37,358 nucleotides of DNA. Source: Propionibacteriales bacterium. Lineage in GTDB: Bacteria > Actinomycetota > Actinomycetes > Propionibacteriales > Nocardioidaceae. The stretch spans positions 1 through 37,358 of the forward strand of contig WHTJ01000043.1 in the NCBI GenBank assembly GCA_009377795.1, in the 5' to 3' direction. A model generated the notes under the pieces. It did no database searches. It saw only the letters and a list, made by a program, of their open reading frames with translations, and was not told where the DNA came from. The translations under genes were made by a program, and so were the position numbers. This document shows positions 1-8,393 of the stretch, in pieces (the first letter of the stretch is position 1; every line of letters begins with the position of its first letter).

Positions 1-119
1 CTTCCGGGTTGGCAGCTTGGTCGCTACCGATCCTTGGGGGGCCTCGACCCCTTCCCCGTCAGCCCATCACCGCGAGTCGCTCACACCCCACCCCCACCGC
101 AGGTACGAAGAGCCCCTTT

Positions 120-1679
120 TCAGAGGCGAATGGAGATCGGAAGCAGATCGTCCAGGTCCACCGGGACGCTCGGCCCGGGCCACCAGATGACCGATCCCCC
201 GCCGACCAGAATCACCAGAATGACCATCCCCGCGGGCACTCCGGACCACGACCAGCCCGATGCCCCGGGTTTCGCCACCCGCCACACCACGCGGCCGGCC
301 GCGCGGCGCGCCCGGCGTGAACCCGGACCCCAGCACCACACCGCCGCGGCCACGATCCCGCCGCCGAGCATCCTCTGAGTGTCCGGCAGCCCGAGAATCC
401 ACCACGCGCCCATGGCGACGGCACCGGCGACAGCCGTCGACAGCACGAGCAGGAGGGTCCCGGGCACGGTGGCCAGCAGGTGCCACGGTGATGCGAGTAC
501 GTTCAGCAGGCGATCCCCGCGGCGGACGCCCCTGATGGCTCGCCGGTTTATCAGCGAGGCCGTGCTCCGGTCGGCCGTACGCATCAGCCAGGTGAGCACG
601 AGGAGCAGCGCCAGCGCGACGTAGGGCACCAACCCCAGGCCGATCGCGAGCAGCGCGAACCAGGCCGACCTCACCAACGCCCGCATCGGTGCTGTGGACA
701 GGCGGCGTGAGTCGCTCGGGGTGGGCGGCAGAGGCTCCCGCGCGTGCTCCGGTTCCTCCTCCTCGGGTGGCGTCGCCCCCACCGGCTCGGTCAGCGGCCG
801 GGTACCGCTCGCGGGTTGCGGCGATGCCTGCCCGGCGGCCGCCCCGTCGGCGGTCGCGGCGGGCGCCGACGCCGAGAGCCCGGTCAGCGAGGACACCAGC
901 TCGGCGGCGGTCGGCCGGTCCAGCGGTACGGGCGACAGGCACTCCTTCACCACCGGCAGCAGGTCCGCGGGCACGCCGGACAGGTCGTACTCCCCGCGGC
1001 GGGCCCGGTCCAGAATCGCCATCGCCGCGCCCTCGCCGAACGGCGACGACCCCGACGCCGCGAACGCCACGGTCGCCGCCCATCCGTGTACATCGACGGC
1101 CGGCGTGGCCTCGTCGCCGTACAGCGTCTCCGGCGCCACATAGCCCGGCGTACCCAACAACCAGCCGGTGGCGGTCAACGCGGGATCGTCGGCCTGCTTG
1201 GCCAGCCCGAAGTCGATCAGCACCGGACCGTCCTCCGCCACCAGCACGTTGGACGGCTTGACGTCGCGATGCAGCACACCCACCCGATGGACCGCAGCTA
1301 TCGCCTCGGCCAGCCCGACCGCCACCGCCTGCAGCCGCTCGCGGCCGAGCGCGCCCTCGGAACGCACCAGCTCGTGCAGCGACCGGCCGTGCACGTACTC
1401 GGTCACGACGAACGGCGGATCGCCCCACGGGTCCGCGTCGTACACCTTCGCCACCCGGGGGCTGCGGACCCGCCGCAGCGACGAGACCTCGCGAGCGAGC
1501 CTCCCCCGGCCCTCCTCGTCACCGACCACATGCGGCCGCAATACCTTCAGCGCGACCGCATGCCCCTGCGGCCCGTGCGCGAGATACACGACGCCCATCC
1601 CACCCTCGCCGATGCGGGACATCAGCTCGTAGCGGCCGATTCGACCGCCCTGGAAGGGCGACGCGGGTCTGCTGGTCAC
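120..1679 (-). CDS. Membrane-anchored serine/threonine protein kinase
   Basis: A eukaryotic-type Ser/Thr kinase that would phosphorylate cytoplasmic proteins from the membrane. Numbered from the GTG at 1679, it shows the glycine loop GEGGMGVVY (24-32), ATP-binding Lys45 in VALKVL, catalytic HRDVKPSN (137-144, Asp139), the DFG motif (156-158) and an APE motif. After the kinase domain (to about residue 265) comes a Pro/Ala/Glu-rich linker, then four or five hydrophobic segments in the last 180 residues, ending at a short tail. No PASTA or other extracellular sensor domain is visible, so the signal is unknown. I prefer GTG 1679 over the ATG at 1715 because the upstream 12 residues look non-coding. 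It lies 122 bp downstream of ilvE on the same strand; a functional link to amino acid synthesis is not shown. Product call is firm, substrate unknown. Confidence 0.9.
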   Translation of the reverse strand: MTSRPASPFQGGRIGRYELMSRIGEGGMGVVYLAHGPQGHAVALKVLRPHVVGDEEGRGRLAREVSSLRRVRSPRVAKVYDADPWGDPPFVVTEYVHGRSLHELVRSEGALGRERLQAVAVGLAEAIAAVHRVGVLHRDVKPSNVLVAEDGPVLIDFGLAKQADDPALTATGWLLGTPGYVAPETLYGDEATPAVDVHGWAATVAFAASGSSPFGEGAAMAILDRARRGEYDLSGVPADLLPVVKECLSPVPLDRPTAAELVSSLTGLSASAPAATADGAAAGQASPQPASGTRPLTEPVGATPPEEEEPEHAREPLPPTPSDSRRLSTAPMRALVRSAWFALLAIGLGLVPYVALALLLVLTWLMRTADRSTASLINRRAIRGVRRGDRLLNVLASPWHLLATVPGTLLLVLSTAVAGAVAMGAWWILGLPDTQRMLGGGIVAAAVWCWGPGSRRARRAAGRVVWRVAKPGASGWSWSGVPAGMVILVILVGGGSVIWWPGPSVPVDLDDLLPISIRL

Positions 1680-1760
1680 ACAAAAACCGTAGCCGGTGGA
1701 TGGTCGTCGCCGCACCGGCCCGCCGGGGCCGCGCCGGGCGACATGACGGCCGCGGCGGGG

Positions 1761-1806
1761 GGACGCAGGAGTACAGCGTCAGGGGACGCAGGAGCACGGC
1801 GTCAGT
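1761..1806. repeat. Two-copy 23-bp tandem repeat at the ilvE stop
   Basis: Two adjacent copies of a 23-bp unit beginning GGACGCAGGAG (1761-1783 and 1784-1806) differ at about three positions. The second copy overlaps the ilvE stop codon. It does not form an obvious terminator. Confidence 0.6.
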
Positions 1807-2890
1807 GGATCTGGTACATCCAGCCGTGCTCGTCGGACACCCGGCCGTACTGCACGTCAAGCAGCGCCGACCGGATGCTGGTGGTCACTTTGCCCGGCTC
1901 GTTGTCGACGGCCCGTACCTCGCCACCGGGCCATCTCAGCGAGCCCACCGGCGTCACGACCGCGGCCGTACCGCAGGCGAAGACCTCGGTGATCTCACCG
2001 CTGTCCACGCCGTCCCGCCACTCGTCGATGGTGATCTGCCGCTGCTCGACGGGCATGCCCTGCGATTCGGCGATGGTGATGACCGAGTCCCGGGTGATGC
2101 CGTCGAGGATCGTGCCGAGGGCCGGGGTCACGACGTGCCCGTCGGCGTACACGAAGAACAGGTTCATGCCGCCGAGCTCCTCGACGTACCGCCCCTCCGA
2201 CGCGTCCAGGAACGCCACCTGGTCGCAGCCGTGCTCGATGGCCTCCCGCTGCGGCAGCAGGCTCGATGCGTAGTTGCCGCCGGTCTTGGCGTCGCCGGTT
2301 CCGCCCCGCCCGGCCCGGGTGAACTCCTCGCTCAGCCAGATGTTCACCGGCTTCACGCCGGACGGGAAGTACGACCCGGCGGGTGAGGTGATCACGCAGA
2401 ACGTCACCTCATGAGCCGGACGGACACCCAAGAACTTGTCCGACGCGAACATGAACGGCCTGACGTACAGGCTCATCTCCCCGCCGCTGGGGATCCACTC
2501 CCGGTCGACACCGACCAGGGTGTCGAGCGCGGTGACGAAGTCGTCTTCGGGCAGCTCCGGCAGCGCCATCCGCGCCGCGGAACGACGGAACCGCGCGGCG
2601 TTCGCCTCGGGTCGGAACATCCAGATCGAGCCGTCCTCGTGACGGTACGCCTTCAGCCCCTCGAAGATCTCCTGCGCGTAGTGCAGTACCGCCGTCGCCG
2701 GATCGAGCTGGAACGGGCCGTAGGGGCGTACCCGCGGTTCGTGCCAGCCGGCCTCAGGTGTCCAGGTGGCGGTGAACATGTGGTCGGAGAAGGTCACGCC
2801 GAACCCGGGCTTGGCCAGGATCTCCGCCCGCTTCTCGGCGGGAACAGGGTGCGCCGAGCGCTCGATCTCGATGTTGGTGAACGCGGTCAT
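1802..2890 (-). CDS. ilvE: Branched-chain amino acid aminotransferase (class IV, IlvE)
   Basis: PLP-dependent transamination of 2-oxo acids with glutamate to give Leu, Ile and Val, the last step of the pathway, in the cytosol. The 362-aa length fits actinobacterial IlvE. The segment GTGDAKTGGNYA carries the expected PLP-binding lysine; YAQEIFEGLKAYR, YVRPFMFASD and the EVFACGTAAVVTPVG region near the end are typical of fold-type IV aminotransferases. It follows leuB after only 9 bp, so the two are almost certainly co-transcribed. The ATG at 2890 has its purine-rich GGGAGAG inside the end of leuB about 20 nt upstream, an unusually long spacing, so reinitiation after leuB translation is likely. 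Alternative starts would remove conserved N-terminal sequence. Confidence 0.96.
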   Translation of the reverse strand: MTAFTNIEIERSAHPVPAEKRAEILAKPGFGVTFSDHMFTATWTPEAGWHEPRVRPYGPFQLDPATAVLHYAQEIFEGLKAYRHEDGSIWMFRPEANAARFRRSAARMALPELPEDDFVTALDTLVGVDREWIPSGGEMSLYVRPFMFASDKFLGVRPAHEVTFCVITSPAGSYFPSGVKPVNIWLSEEFTRAGRGGTGDAKTGGNYASSLLPQREAIEHGCDQVAFLDASEGRYVEELGGMNLFFVYADGHVVTPALGTILDGITRDSVITIAESQGMPVEQRQITIDEWRDGVDSGEITEVFACGTAAVVTPVGSLRWPGGEVRAVDNEPGKVTTSIRSALLDVQYGRVSDEHGWMYQIH

Positions 2891-2899
2891 GGGCGCAGA

Positions 2900-3940
2900 T
2901 TAGCTGACTCTCCCAGCGATCGCGTCACCGATTTGCGAGGTACGCCGTGGCGACTCTCCGCGGCTCGCCAGGTCGGCTGCGACCGCCTGCTCGACCGAGA
3001 CCGCCGCCTCGACCAGCCCGAGGTGGTCGAGCAGCAGGCTCGCCGACAGGATCGCGGCCGTGGGATCGGCCTTGCCCTGCCCGGCGATGTCCGGTGCGGA
3101 GCCGTGTACGGGCTCGAACATGCTCGGCGCCGTCCGGTCCGGGTTGATGTTCCCGCTGGCCGCGAGCCCGATACCTCCGGTTATGGCCGCCGCGAGGTCG
3201 GTCACGATGTCGCCGAAGAGGTTGTCGGTGACGATCACGTCGAACCGCGCCGGGTCGCTGGCCATGAAGATCGTGGCCGCGTCGACGTGGAGATAGTCCA
3301 CCGAGACCTCGGGAAACTCCGCGGAGACCGCGTCGAAGACCCGGGACCACAGCCGCCCGGCGTGGACCAGGACGTTGTTCTTGTGCACGAGCGTCAGATG
3401 CTTGCGCTCGCGCCCGTTCGCCCGGGCGAACGCGTCGCGGACGACCCGTTCCACACCGAAGGCGGTGTTGACGCTCACCTCGGTGGCGATCTCCTGTGGA
3501 GTACCGAGACGCACGGCGCCGCCGTTCCCGGCGTACGGCCCCTCGGTTCCCTCGCGTACGACGACGAAGTCGACGTCGCCTGGATCGGCCAGCGTCGACC
3601 CGACACCCGGGTACAGCCGCGCCGGGCGCAGGTTGACGTAGTGGTCCAGCTCGAAGCGCAGCCGCAACAGCAGCCCGCGCTCGAGCACTCCGGACGGCAC
3701 GGACGGGTCGCCGACCGCGCCCAGCAGGATCGCGTCCTGCTGGCGGATCTCATCCAGAACCGAGTCCGGCAGGACCTCACCGCGGTCGTGCCAGCGTCGG
3801 GCGCCGAGGTCGTACTCGGTCGCTTCGAACTTCGCGTCGCTCGCGTAGGCGGCGGCATCGAGCACCTTGCGTGCCTCGTCGGTGACCTCCGACCCGATGC
3901 CGTCGCCGGGGATCACCGCCAGGTTGTAAGTCGTCGGCAT
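2900..3940 (-). CDS. leuB: 3-isopropylmalate dehydrogenase
   Basis: Oxidative decarboxylation of 3-isopropylmalate to 2-oxoisocaproate in leucine synthesis (NAD, divalent metal). The N-terminus [13 protein letters not shown] is the family signature; [21 protein letters not shown] and the metal/NAD region around [14 protein letters not shown] and [14 protein letters not shown] are all present. At 346 aa it is the short actinobacterial type. It is the first gene of a leuB-ilvE pair. The tartrate dehydrogenase/isocitrate dehydrogenase relatives are less likely given the VREGTEGPY segment and the neighbouring ilvE. The upstream region (3941-4148) contains a 71-bp inverted repeat but no promoter I could define. 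Confidence 0.96.
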   Translation of the reverse strand: MPTTYNLAVIPGDGIGSEVTDEARKVLDAAAYASDAKFEATEYDLGARRWHDRGEVLPDSVLDEIRQQDAILLGAVGDPSVPSGVLERGLLLRLRFELDHYVNLRPARLYPGVGSTLADPGDVDFVVVREGTEGPYAGNGGAVRLGTPQEIATEVSVNTAFGVERVVRDAFARANGRERKHLTLVHKNNVLVHAGRLWSRVFDAVSAEFPEVSVDYLHVDAATIFMASDPARFDVIVTDNLFGDIVTDLAAAITGGIGLAASGNINPDRTAPSMFEPVHGSAPDIAGQGKADPTAAILSASLLLDHLGLVEAAVSVEQAVAADLASRGESPRRTSQIGDAIAGRVS

Positions 3941-4041
3941 GTGCCGACCCTAGCGTCCGTCGTCCCGCCGTACATCGCCCGTCCGGATGCGCTCACCATG
4001 TGGCCGGTTCCGGTCGTACGACGTGCCGGTTGGTGCGCCGT

Positions 4042-4112
4042 CGCCCTTCGGGTGGCGCGTTCTGGTCGTCGTACGTCTGATCTGTCCGCCAGAACGCGCC
4101 ACGCAAAGGGCG
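4042..4112. repeat. Inverted repeat with 24-bp arms (family C)
   Basis: Left arm 4042-4065 and right arm 4089-4112 are reverse complements at 22 of 24 positions, separated by 23 nt. The inner ends read TTCTGGTCG and CGCCAGAA, the same core seen in the family A palindromes elsewhere, whereas the outer arms (CGCCCTT, GTGGCGCG) differ. It is downstream of the 40-aa gene and upstream of leuB. It lacks a T-run, so terminator action is uncertain. Confidence 0.75.
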
Positions 4113-4148
4113 TATGCACGATTCCGCGACCGGAGGCCGCGGCCGGGC

Positions 4149-4271
4149 CTAGTTGTCTTCGGGGGGCTCGCCGCCGTTGTCGCGGAGATCCAGCGCCGTC
4201 TGCACGGCCTGCTGGGCGGCCTGCTGCTCCGCATGGCGGCTCGGGCCCCATTCGGGATACATCTCATACAT
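4149..4271 (-). CDS. 40-aa microprotein of unknown function
   Basis: An ATG-to-TAG frame of 40 residues beginning MYEMYPEWGPSRHAEQQ and ending DLRDNGGEPPEDN. The middle is Gln/Ala-rich and could form one short helix; there is no membrane segment or signal peptide. Third codon positions are mostly G or C, as in neighbouring genes, and the composition is not that of a random high-GC frame (no Arg/Pro excess). A purine-rich GAGAGA lies about 14 nt before the ATG. It sits upstream of leuB on the same strand, separated by the 4042-4112 inverted repeat. I have a vague memory of similar short proteins in other actinobacteria but cannot name a family. Function unknown. Confidence 0.5.
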   Translation of the reverse strand: MYEMYPEWGPSRHAEQQAAQQAVQTALDLRDNGGEPPEDN

Positions 4272-4824
4272 GTCGTCTCACGTCTCTCTGGGTGCGACTT
4301 GCACTGTCGGAAGGCGTAGGGGGCGGGCCCCGAACCGTGCCGGATCCCGGCGAATGCGCCGAGGCCGGGACGCCCGTCTACATGTGGTTCTCGCCGGATG
4401 CGTCGAACTGACCTGATGCACCGTGGGTCGCACGGGAGAGGAAACCTTCGAGGCAGAGATCTCGGATCTGCGGATCTTCTTACCGGGTGCCCAGCGAGGG
4501 CTCTCGTTGTGATCGGCCAACGCACGCCGCCTCCGCGGCGAGGGGTTGGCCGGTTACTCGGCCCCGCCGCGGCAGGTAAGAATTACGTCGAAGGTCCGCA
4601 TAAGTGGTGCCGAGGCTACTCCCGAGATGCCCGATGTGTCAGGCAAATATCTGGTCTGTCTTGGAGCTTGAGACGCCGAAGGCGTCAACCAAGCGTGATC
4701 ACCCGGATCCGCGGTGCTCTGCGCCGTACGCATGCAAGACTCGCCTCGTGAGGGAGCACGCGAGCGAACCGGTCAACACAGCGCGCCGCGCTCACGCAAC
4801 GACGAGCGCCAGCGAGGAGGGGCC
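4272..4824. other. 553-bp region without a convincing gene
   Basis: No frame here has coding-like third positions or an acceptable start. It should hold the promoters of the 40-aa gene (leftward) and the methyltransferase (rightward), but no clear -35/-10 pair was found. It contains two hairpins: a long nested one at 4514-4552 and a small perfect one at 4672-4686 (GACGCC-GAA-GGCGTC). The last 85 bp contain repeated GAGCGA/GCGAGC words. An unannotated RNA is possible but unproven. Confidence 0.4.
4514..4552. repeat. Nested long hairpin, no T-run
   Basis: Outer arms CGGCCAAC (4514-4521) and GTTGGCCG (4545-4552) enclose a perfect inner stem CGCCGC-CTCC-GCGGCG (4525-4540). No poly-T follows on either strand, so it is not a standard intrinsic terminator. 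It could be part of a structured RNA or a dispersed repeat. Confidence 0.6.
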
Positions 4825-5391
4825 GTGAGCGCGCCTCCCGACGTACCCACGCAGGTCACGCACGCGCTCGACCTCTCGCGCCGCCAGGGATTCGTCAGCT
4901 CGACCCGGCACGAGACCGGGCGGCTGCTCGCCACGCTCGCCGCGACCCGTTCGGGCACGCTGGCCGAGTGCGGCACCGGCTGCGGCGTGGGCTCGGCGTG
5001 GCTGCGCAGCGGGATCCCGGACGACGCCAGGATCGTGACCGCCGAGCTCGACCACGATCTCGCGGAGGCGGTTCGGGAGATCTTCGAGGACGACCCCAGG
5101 GTCGAGGTGCTCCAGGCCGACTGGAAGAGCCTCCGCAACTACGCGCCGTTCTCCTTGCTGTTTCTCGACGTACGCGAGGCGAAGCAGAGCGGTCCCGACC
5201 TGATCGCCGAGCTGGTCGACGAGGGCGGCATCGTCGTCATGGACGACTTCACGCCCTGCGAAGGCTGGCCGCCGATCTTCGAGGGACGCGTCGACACCAT
5301 CCGGCAGCAGTGGCTGACCGACGACCGGTTCACCTCCGTCGACGTGATGGTGGCAATGGACGCCGCCGTACTCATCGCGGCCAAGCGCTGA
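4825..5391 (+). CDS. Class I SAM-dependent (O-)methyltransferase
   Basis: A 188-aa protein with a Rossmann SAM-binding core: motif I is AECGTGCGVGSAWL, followed by an acidic strand end (VTAELDHD) and a second acidic turn at LQADWKSL; LLFLDVREAK and GIVVMDDFTP resemble the later strands of YrrM/catechol-type O-methyltransferases. Substrate cannot be told. I chose the GTG at 4825 because AGGAGG stands at 4815-4820 just before it; upstream in-frame ATGs at 4714 and 4732 give a low-complexity, Arg-rich extension. It is the only plus-strand gene in this part and converges on serA, with 23 bp between stops. Confidence 0.8.
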   Translation: MSAPPDVPTQVTHALDLSRRQGFVSSTRHETGRLLATLAATRSGTLAECGTGCGVGSAWLRSGIPDDARIVTAELDHDLAEAVREIFEDDPRVEVLQADWKSLRNYAPFSLLFLDVREAKQSGPDLIAELVDEGGIVVMDDFTPCEGWPPIFEGRVDTIRQQWLTDDRFTSVDVMVAMDAAVLIAAKR

Positions 5392-5414
5392 CGACTGCGC
5401 TCCGATCCGTGTCC

Positions 5415-7004
5415 TCAGTCGGTGAGGTCGACGATGCAGGCGGACTCCGCCTCGATCGATGAGGCCAGATCCGCGAGTACGGCGGCCGGAATCGCTGAGT
5501 CCACGGTCATCGTCACCAGGGCGTGCCCACCCATGTGGTCCCGGCTGACCTGCATGCCCGCGATGTTGATGTCGGCCTCTCCCAGGATCCGTCCCACGAT
5601 GCCGACGATCCCCGGACGATCGGTGTAGCGGAACAGCACGAGATGCGCGGTCGGCTCGATGTCGATGTCGTAGCCGTTGATCTCGACCAGCCGCTCGCGC
5701 TGCTGGATGCCGATGAGCGTTCCGGAGACGCTCAGCTGGGTGCCGTCCGGCAGCGTTCCGCGCAAGGTCACGAGGTTGCGGTGATCCTCGCTCTCGGGAT
5801 CGGTGACGAGCTGAACCGGCAGCCCACGCTCGGCGGCCAGCACGGGCGCGTTGACGTACGAGACCTGCTCCTCGACCACGTCGGCGAAAACTCCTTTGAG
5901 CGCGGCGAGTTCGAGCACCTTCACGTCGTACTGCGTGATCTCGCCGCGTACCTCGACGTCGAGCTGCTGCGCGACCCCACCGGCCAGCGCGGTGAAGATC
6001 CGGCCGAGCTTCTCGGTCATCGGGATTCCGGGCCGCACGTCCTCGGCGATCACACCACCCTGCACGTTCACGGCGTCCGGCACGAGCTCACCGACGAGCG
6101 CGAGCCGCACCGACTTGGCGACCGCGACACCGGCCTTCTCCTGCGCTTCGGTGGTCGACGCGCCCAGATGCGGCGTCACGACGACGGAGTCGAGCTCGAA
6201 CAGCGGCGAGTCGGTGCATGGTTCGGAGGCGAAGACGTCGATCGCGGCGCCCGCGATCCGCTCCTCCTTCAGCGCGCTGTAGAGCGCGTTCTCGTCGACG
6301 ATCCCGCCGCGAGCGGCGTTCACGATGATCGCGTTGGGCCTGGCCATGTGCAGCTGCTCGTCACCGATCATGCCGATCGTGTCGGGAGTCTTGGGCAGGT
6401 GGACCGAGATGAAGTCGGACTGCTCCAGCAGCGACTCCAGCGGTACGAGGCGCACGCCCATCTGCGCGGCCCGGCCGGGCTGCACGTAGGGGTCGTAGGC
6501 GAGGACGTTCATTCCGAACGCACTCAGCCGCTGCGCCACGAGCACGCCGATCCGGCCGAGGCCGACGATGCCGACGGTCTTCTCATAGAGCTCGACGCCG
6601 GTGTACTTGTTGCGCTTCCATTCGCCCTGCTTGAGGGCCTCGTTGGCCGGTGCGATGTGGCGAGCGGCGGCGATCAGCAGGCCGACGGCCAGTTCGGCCG
6701 CGCTCACGATGTTGGAGGTGGGCGCGTTGACCACCATGACGCCGGCCTGGGTGGCCGTTTTCACGTCGACGTTGTCGAGACCGACGCCCGCCCGGGCGAC
6801 GACCTTCAGCCGGCGCGCGACGGCCAGCGCCTCCGCGTCGATCTTGGTGGCACTGCGGATCAGGATCGCGTCGACATCTTCGATGGCCGACAGCAGTTCC
6901 GCGCGGTCGGATCCGTCGCAGTAGCGGATCTCGAACTCGGTCCCGATCGCCTCGACGGTGGCGGGTGAAAGTTCATCGGCGATGAGTACGACAGGCATGG
7001 TCAC
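5415..7004 (-). CDS. serA: D-3-phosphoglycerate dehydrogenase
   Basis: First step of serine synthesis: NAD-dependent oxidation of 3-phosphoglycerate. The 529-aa length and domain order are those of the long, allosteric actinobacterial type: substrate/NAD domains (GIVGLGRIGVLVAQRL nucleotide loop, ARAGVGLDNVD, and the NAARGGIVDE and HLGASTTEAQ active-site segments), then an intervening ASB domain (about 320-450) and a C-terminal ACT domain (TDRPGIVGIVGRILGE) that would bind serine. GTG 7004 is the upstream start; ATG two codons later is equally possible, and neither has a good Shine-Dalgarno. A TAGACT box on the minus strand at 7110-7115 may be the -10, giving a leader of roughly 100 nt. It lies downstream of ilvC with a hairpin between them. 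Confidence 0.96.
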   Translation of the reverse strand: MTMPVVLIADELSPATVEAIGTEFEIRYCDGSDRAELLSAIEDVDAILIRSATKIDAEALAVARRLKVVARAGVGLDNVDVKTATQAGVMVVNAPTSNIVSAAELAVGLLIAAARHIAPANEALKQGEWKRNKYTGVELYEKTVGIVGLGRIGVLVAQRLSAFGMNVLAYDPYVQPGRAAQMGVRLVPLESLLEQSDFISVHLPKTPDTIGMIGDEQLHMARPNAIIVNAARGGIVDENALYSALKEERIAGAAIDVFASEPCTDSPLFELDSVVVTPHLGASTTEAQEKAGVAVAKSVRLALVGELVPDAVNVQGGVIAEDVRPGIPMTEKLGRIFTALAGGVAQQLDVEVRGEITQYDVKVLELAALKGVFADVVEEQVSYVNAPVLAAERGLPVQLVTDPESEDHRNLVTLRGTLPDGTQLSVSGTLIGIQQRERLVEINGYDIDIEPTAHLVLFRYTDRPGIVGIVGRILGEADINIAGMQVSRDHMGGHALVTMTVDSAIPAAVLADLASSIEAESACIVDLTD

Positions 7005-7177
7005 GAAAGTGGGGTCCCTTGCTCAGCTTTGTGTTGTCGGGGCTTGTGGTGTGTCGGCGATCGGAGACCCGGCCACCCTTAGCGCACGACGCTGTGCAGG
7101 CACGCGGCAAGTCTAGCTCACGGTCTCAGCGGTTCCGGCACGCCGGACGAGCGTGCTCCGCGTCCTCCTCTCCCTGC

Positions 7178-7255
7178 CGCCGAGATTGCACTTCCCCCCT
7201 CCGTCGAGATTGCGCTTCTGGTCGCCCCGAGGTCGGCCAGAAGCGCAATCTCGAC
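7178..7255. repeat. Palindromic repeat, family A copy 1
   Basis: A perfect 19-bp stem: left arm 7203-7221 (GTCGAGATTGCGCTTCTGG), 15-nt loop, right arm 7237-7255. A solitary half-unit CCGAGATTGCACTT (about 7181-7194) precedes it. It starts 17 bp past the ilvC stop and could act as its 3' hairpin, though no T-run follows. The inner CTGGTCG/CGGCCAG core is shared with copies 2-5. Confidence 0.8.
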
Positions 7256-7271
7256 GCTGGACGTGACCGAA

Positions 7272-8300
7272 TCAGCGCTGGGCGGTCCCCTCGACGTAGT
7301 CGCTGTCGTCGGTCTTGATCCATGCCATCAGGCCGCGCAAGTCACGCCCGGTGACCTCGATCGGGTGCTGCTCCGCCTCCTCGCGCAGCCGCTTGAACTC
7401 GGGCCCCCCGGCGTCCTGGTCGGCGATGAAGCGCTCCGCGAACGAGCCGTCCTTGACCTCGGCCAGCAGCTGCTGCATCCGCTGCTTCACCGAGTCGTCG
7501 ATCAGTCTCGGCCCGGAGACGTAGTCGCCGTACTCCGCCGTGTCGGAGACCGACCAGCGCTGCTTGGCGATGCCGCCCTCGTAGATCAGGTCGACGATCA
7601 GCTTCAGCTCGTGCAGGCACTCGAAGTACGCGACCTCCGGCTGGTATCCGGCCTCGGTCAGCGTCTCGAAGCCCTTCATGATGAGCTGCGAGACACCGCC
7701 GCAGAGCACCGCCTGCTCGCCGAACAGATCGGTCTCGGTCTCCTCGGTGAACGTCGTCTTGATACCGCCGGCCCGCAGTCCGCCGATCGCCCGCGCGTAC
7801 GACAGCGTGAGATCCCAAGCCTTGCCCGTGGCGTCCTGCTCCACGGCGACCAGAACCGGCACCCCGCGGCCCTGCGAGAACTCCCGGCGCACCAGGTGAC
7901 CCGGCCCCTTCGGCGCCACCATGCACACGTCGACCCCGGCCGGCGGCTGGACGTAGCCGAACCGGATGTTGAACCCGTGCCCGAAGAACAGCGCGTCGCC
8001 CTCGACCAGGTTGGGCTCGACCGCCGCCTTGTAGAGGTCGCGCTGCGCCGGATCGGGAGCCAGTACGACGATCAGGTTCGCCTCCTCGCAGGCTTCGTAC
8101 GGCGTCACGACGCGAAGCCCCTCGGCCTCGGCCTTGGGCCGGCTCTTCGACCCCTCGAGCAGGCCGACGCGGACGTCGACACCGGAGTCGCGCAGCGACA
8201 GGGCATGCGCATGGCCTTGACTGCCATAACCCAGGACCGCCACGTGACGGTTCTGGATCACACTCAGGTCGGCATCGTCGTCGTAGTACATCGTGGCCAC
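7272..8300 (-). CDS. ilvC: Ketol-acid reductoisomerase, class I
   Basis: Isomerises and reduces acetolactate/acetohydroxybutyrate with NADPH, second common step of Val/Ile synthesis. The 342-aa length fits the short class I enzyme with a single C-terminal knotted domain. The nucleotide loop [17 protein letters not shown] and the following [11 protein letters not shown] (phosphate contacts, suggesting NADPH) are clear, as are [14 protein letters not shown] and the acidic metal ligands in [16 protein letters not shown]. Start is GTG at 8300, preceded by AAGGAGAG at a good distance; the ATG three codons later is an alternative. It is 93 bp downstream of ilvN; the gap contains an AT-rich AACGA-repeated stretch but no terminator. 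Confidence 0.97.
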   Translation of the reverse strand: MATMYYDDDADLSVIQNRHVAVLGYGSQGHAHALSLRDSGVDVRVGLLEGSKSRPKAEAEGLRVVTPYEACEEANLIVVLAPDPAQRDLYKAAVEPNLVEGDALFFGHGFNIRFGYVQPPAGVDVCMVAPKGPGHLVRREFSQGRGVPVLVAVEQDATGKAWDLTLSYARAIGGLRAGGIKTTFTEETETDLFGEQAVLCGGVSQLIMKGFETLTEAGYQPEVAYFECLHELKLIVDLIYEGGIAKQRWSVSDTAEYGDYVSGPRLIDDSVKQRMQQLLAEVKDGSFAERFIADQDAGGPEFKRLREEAEQHPIEVTGRDLRGLMAWIKTDDSDYVEGTAQR

Positions 8301-8393
8301 GTCGGGCTCTCCTTATTCCTCGTTATTACTCGTTGTTCGTTGTCGGATCTGCGCTACGAAGTCGGAGCACCCGGCGGGCGCACCGGACTCACC

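Noticed and set aside
2411-4411. Very long plus-strand frame across leuB and ilvE
   Set aside because: Antisense shadow of high-GC genes on the minus strand; His/Arg/Asp-rich, no domain.
4272-4824. Riboswitch or tRNA in the blank region
   Set aside because: No tRNA fold, no known riboswitch core could be recognised by eye; only generic hairpins.
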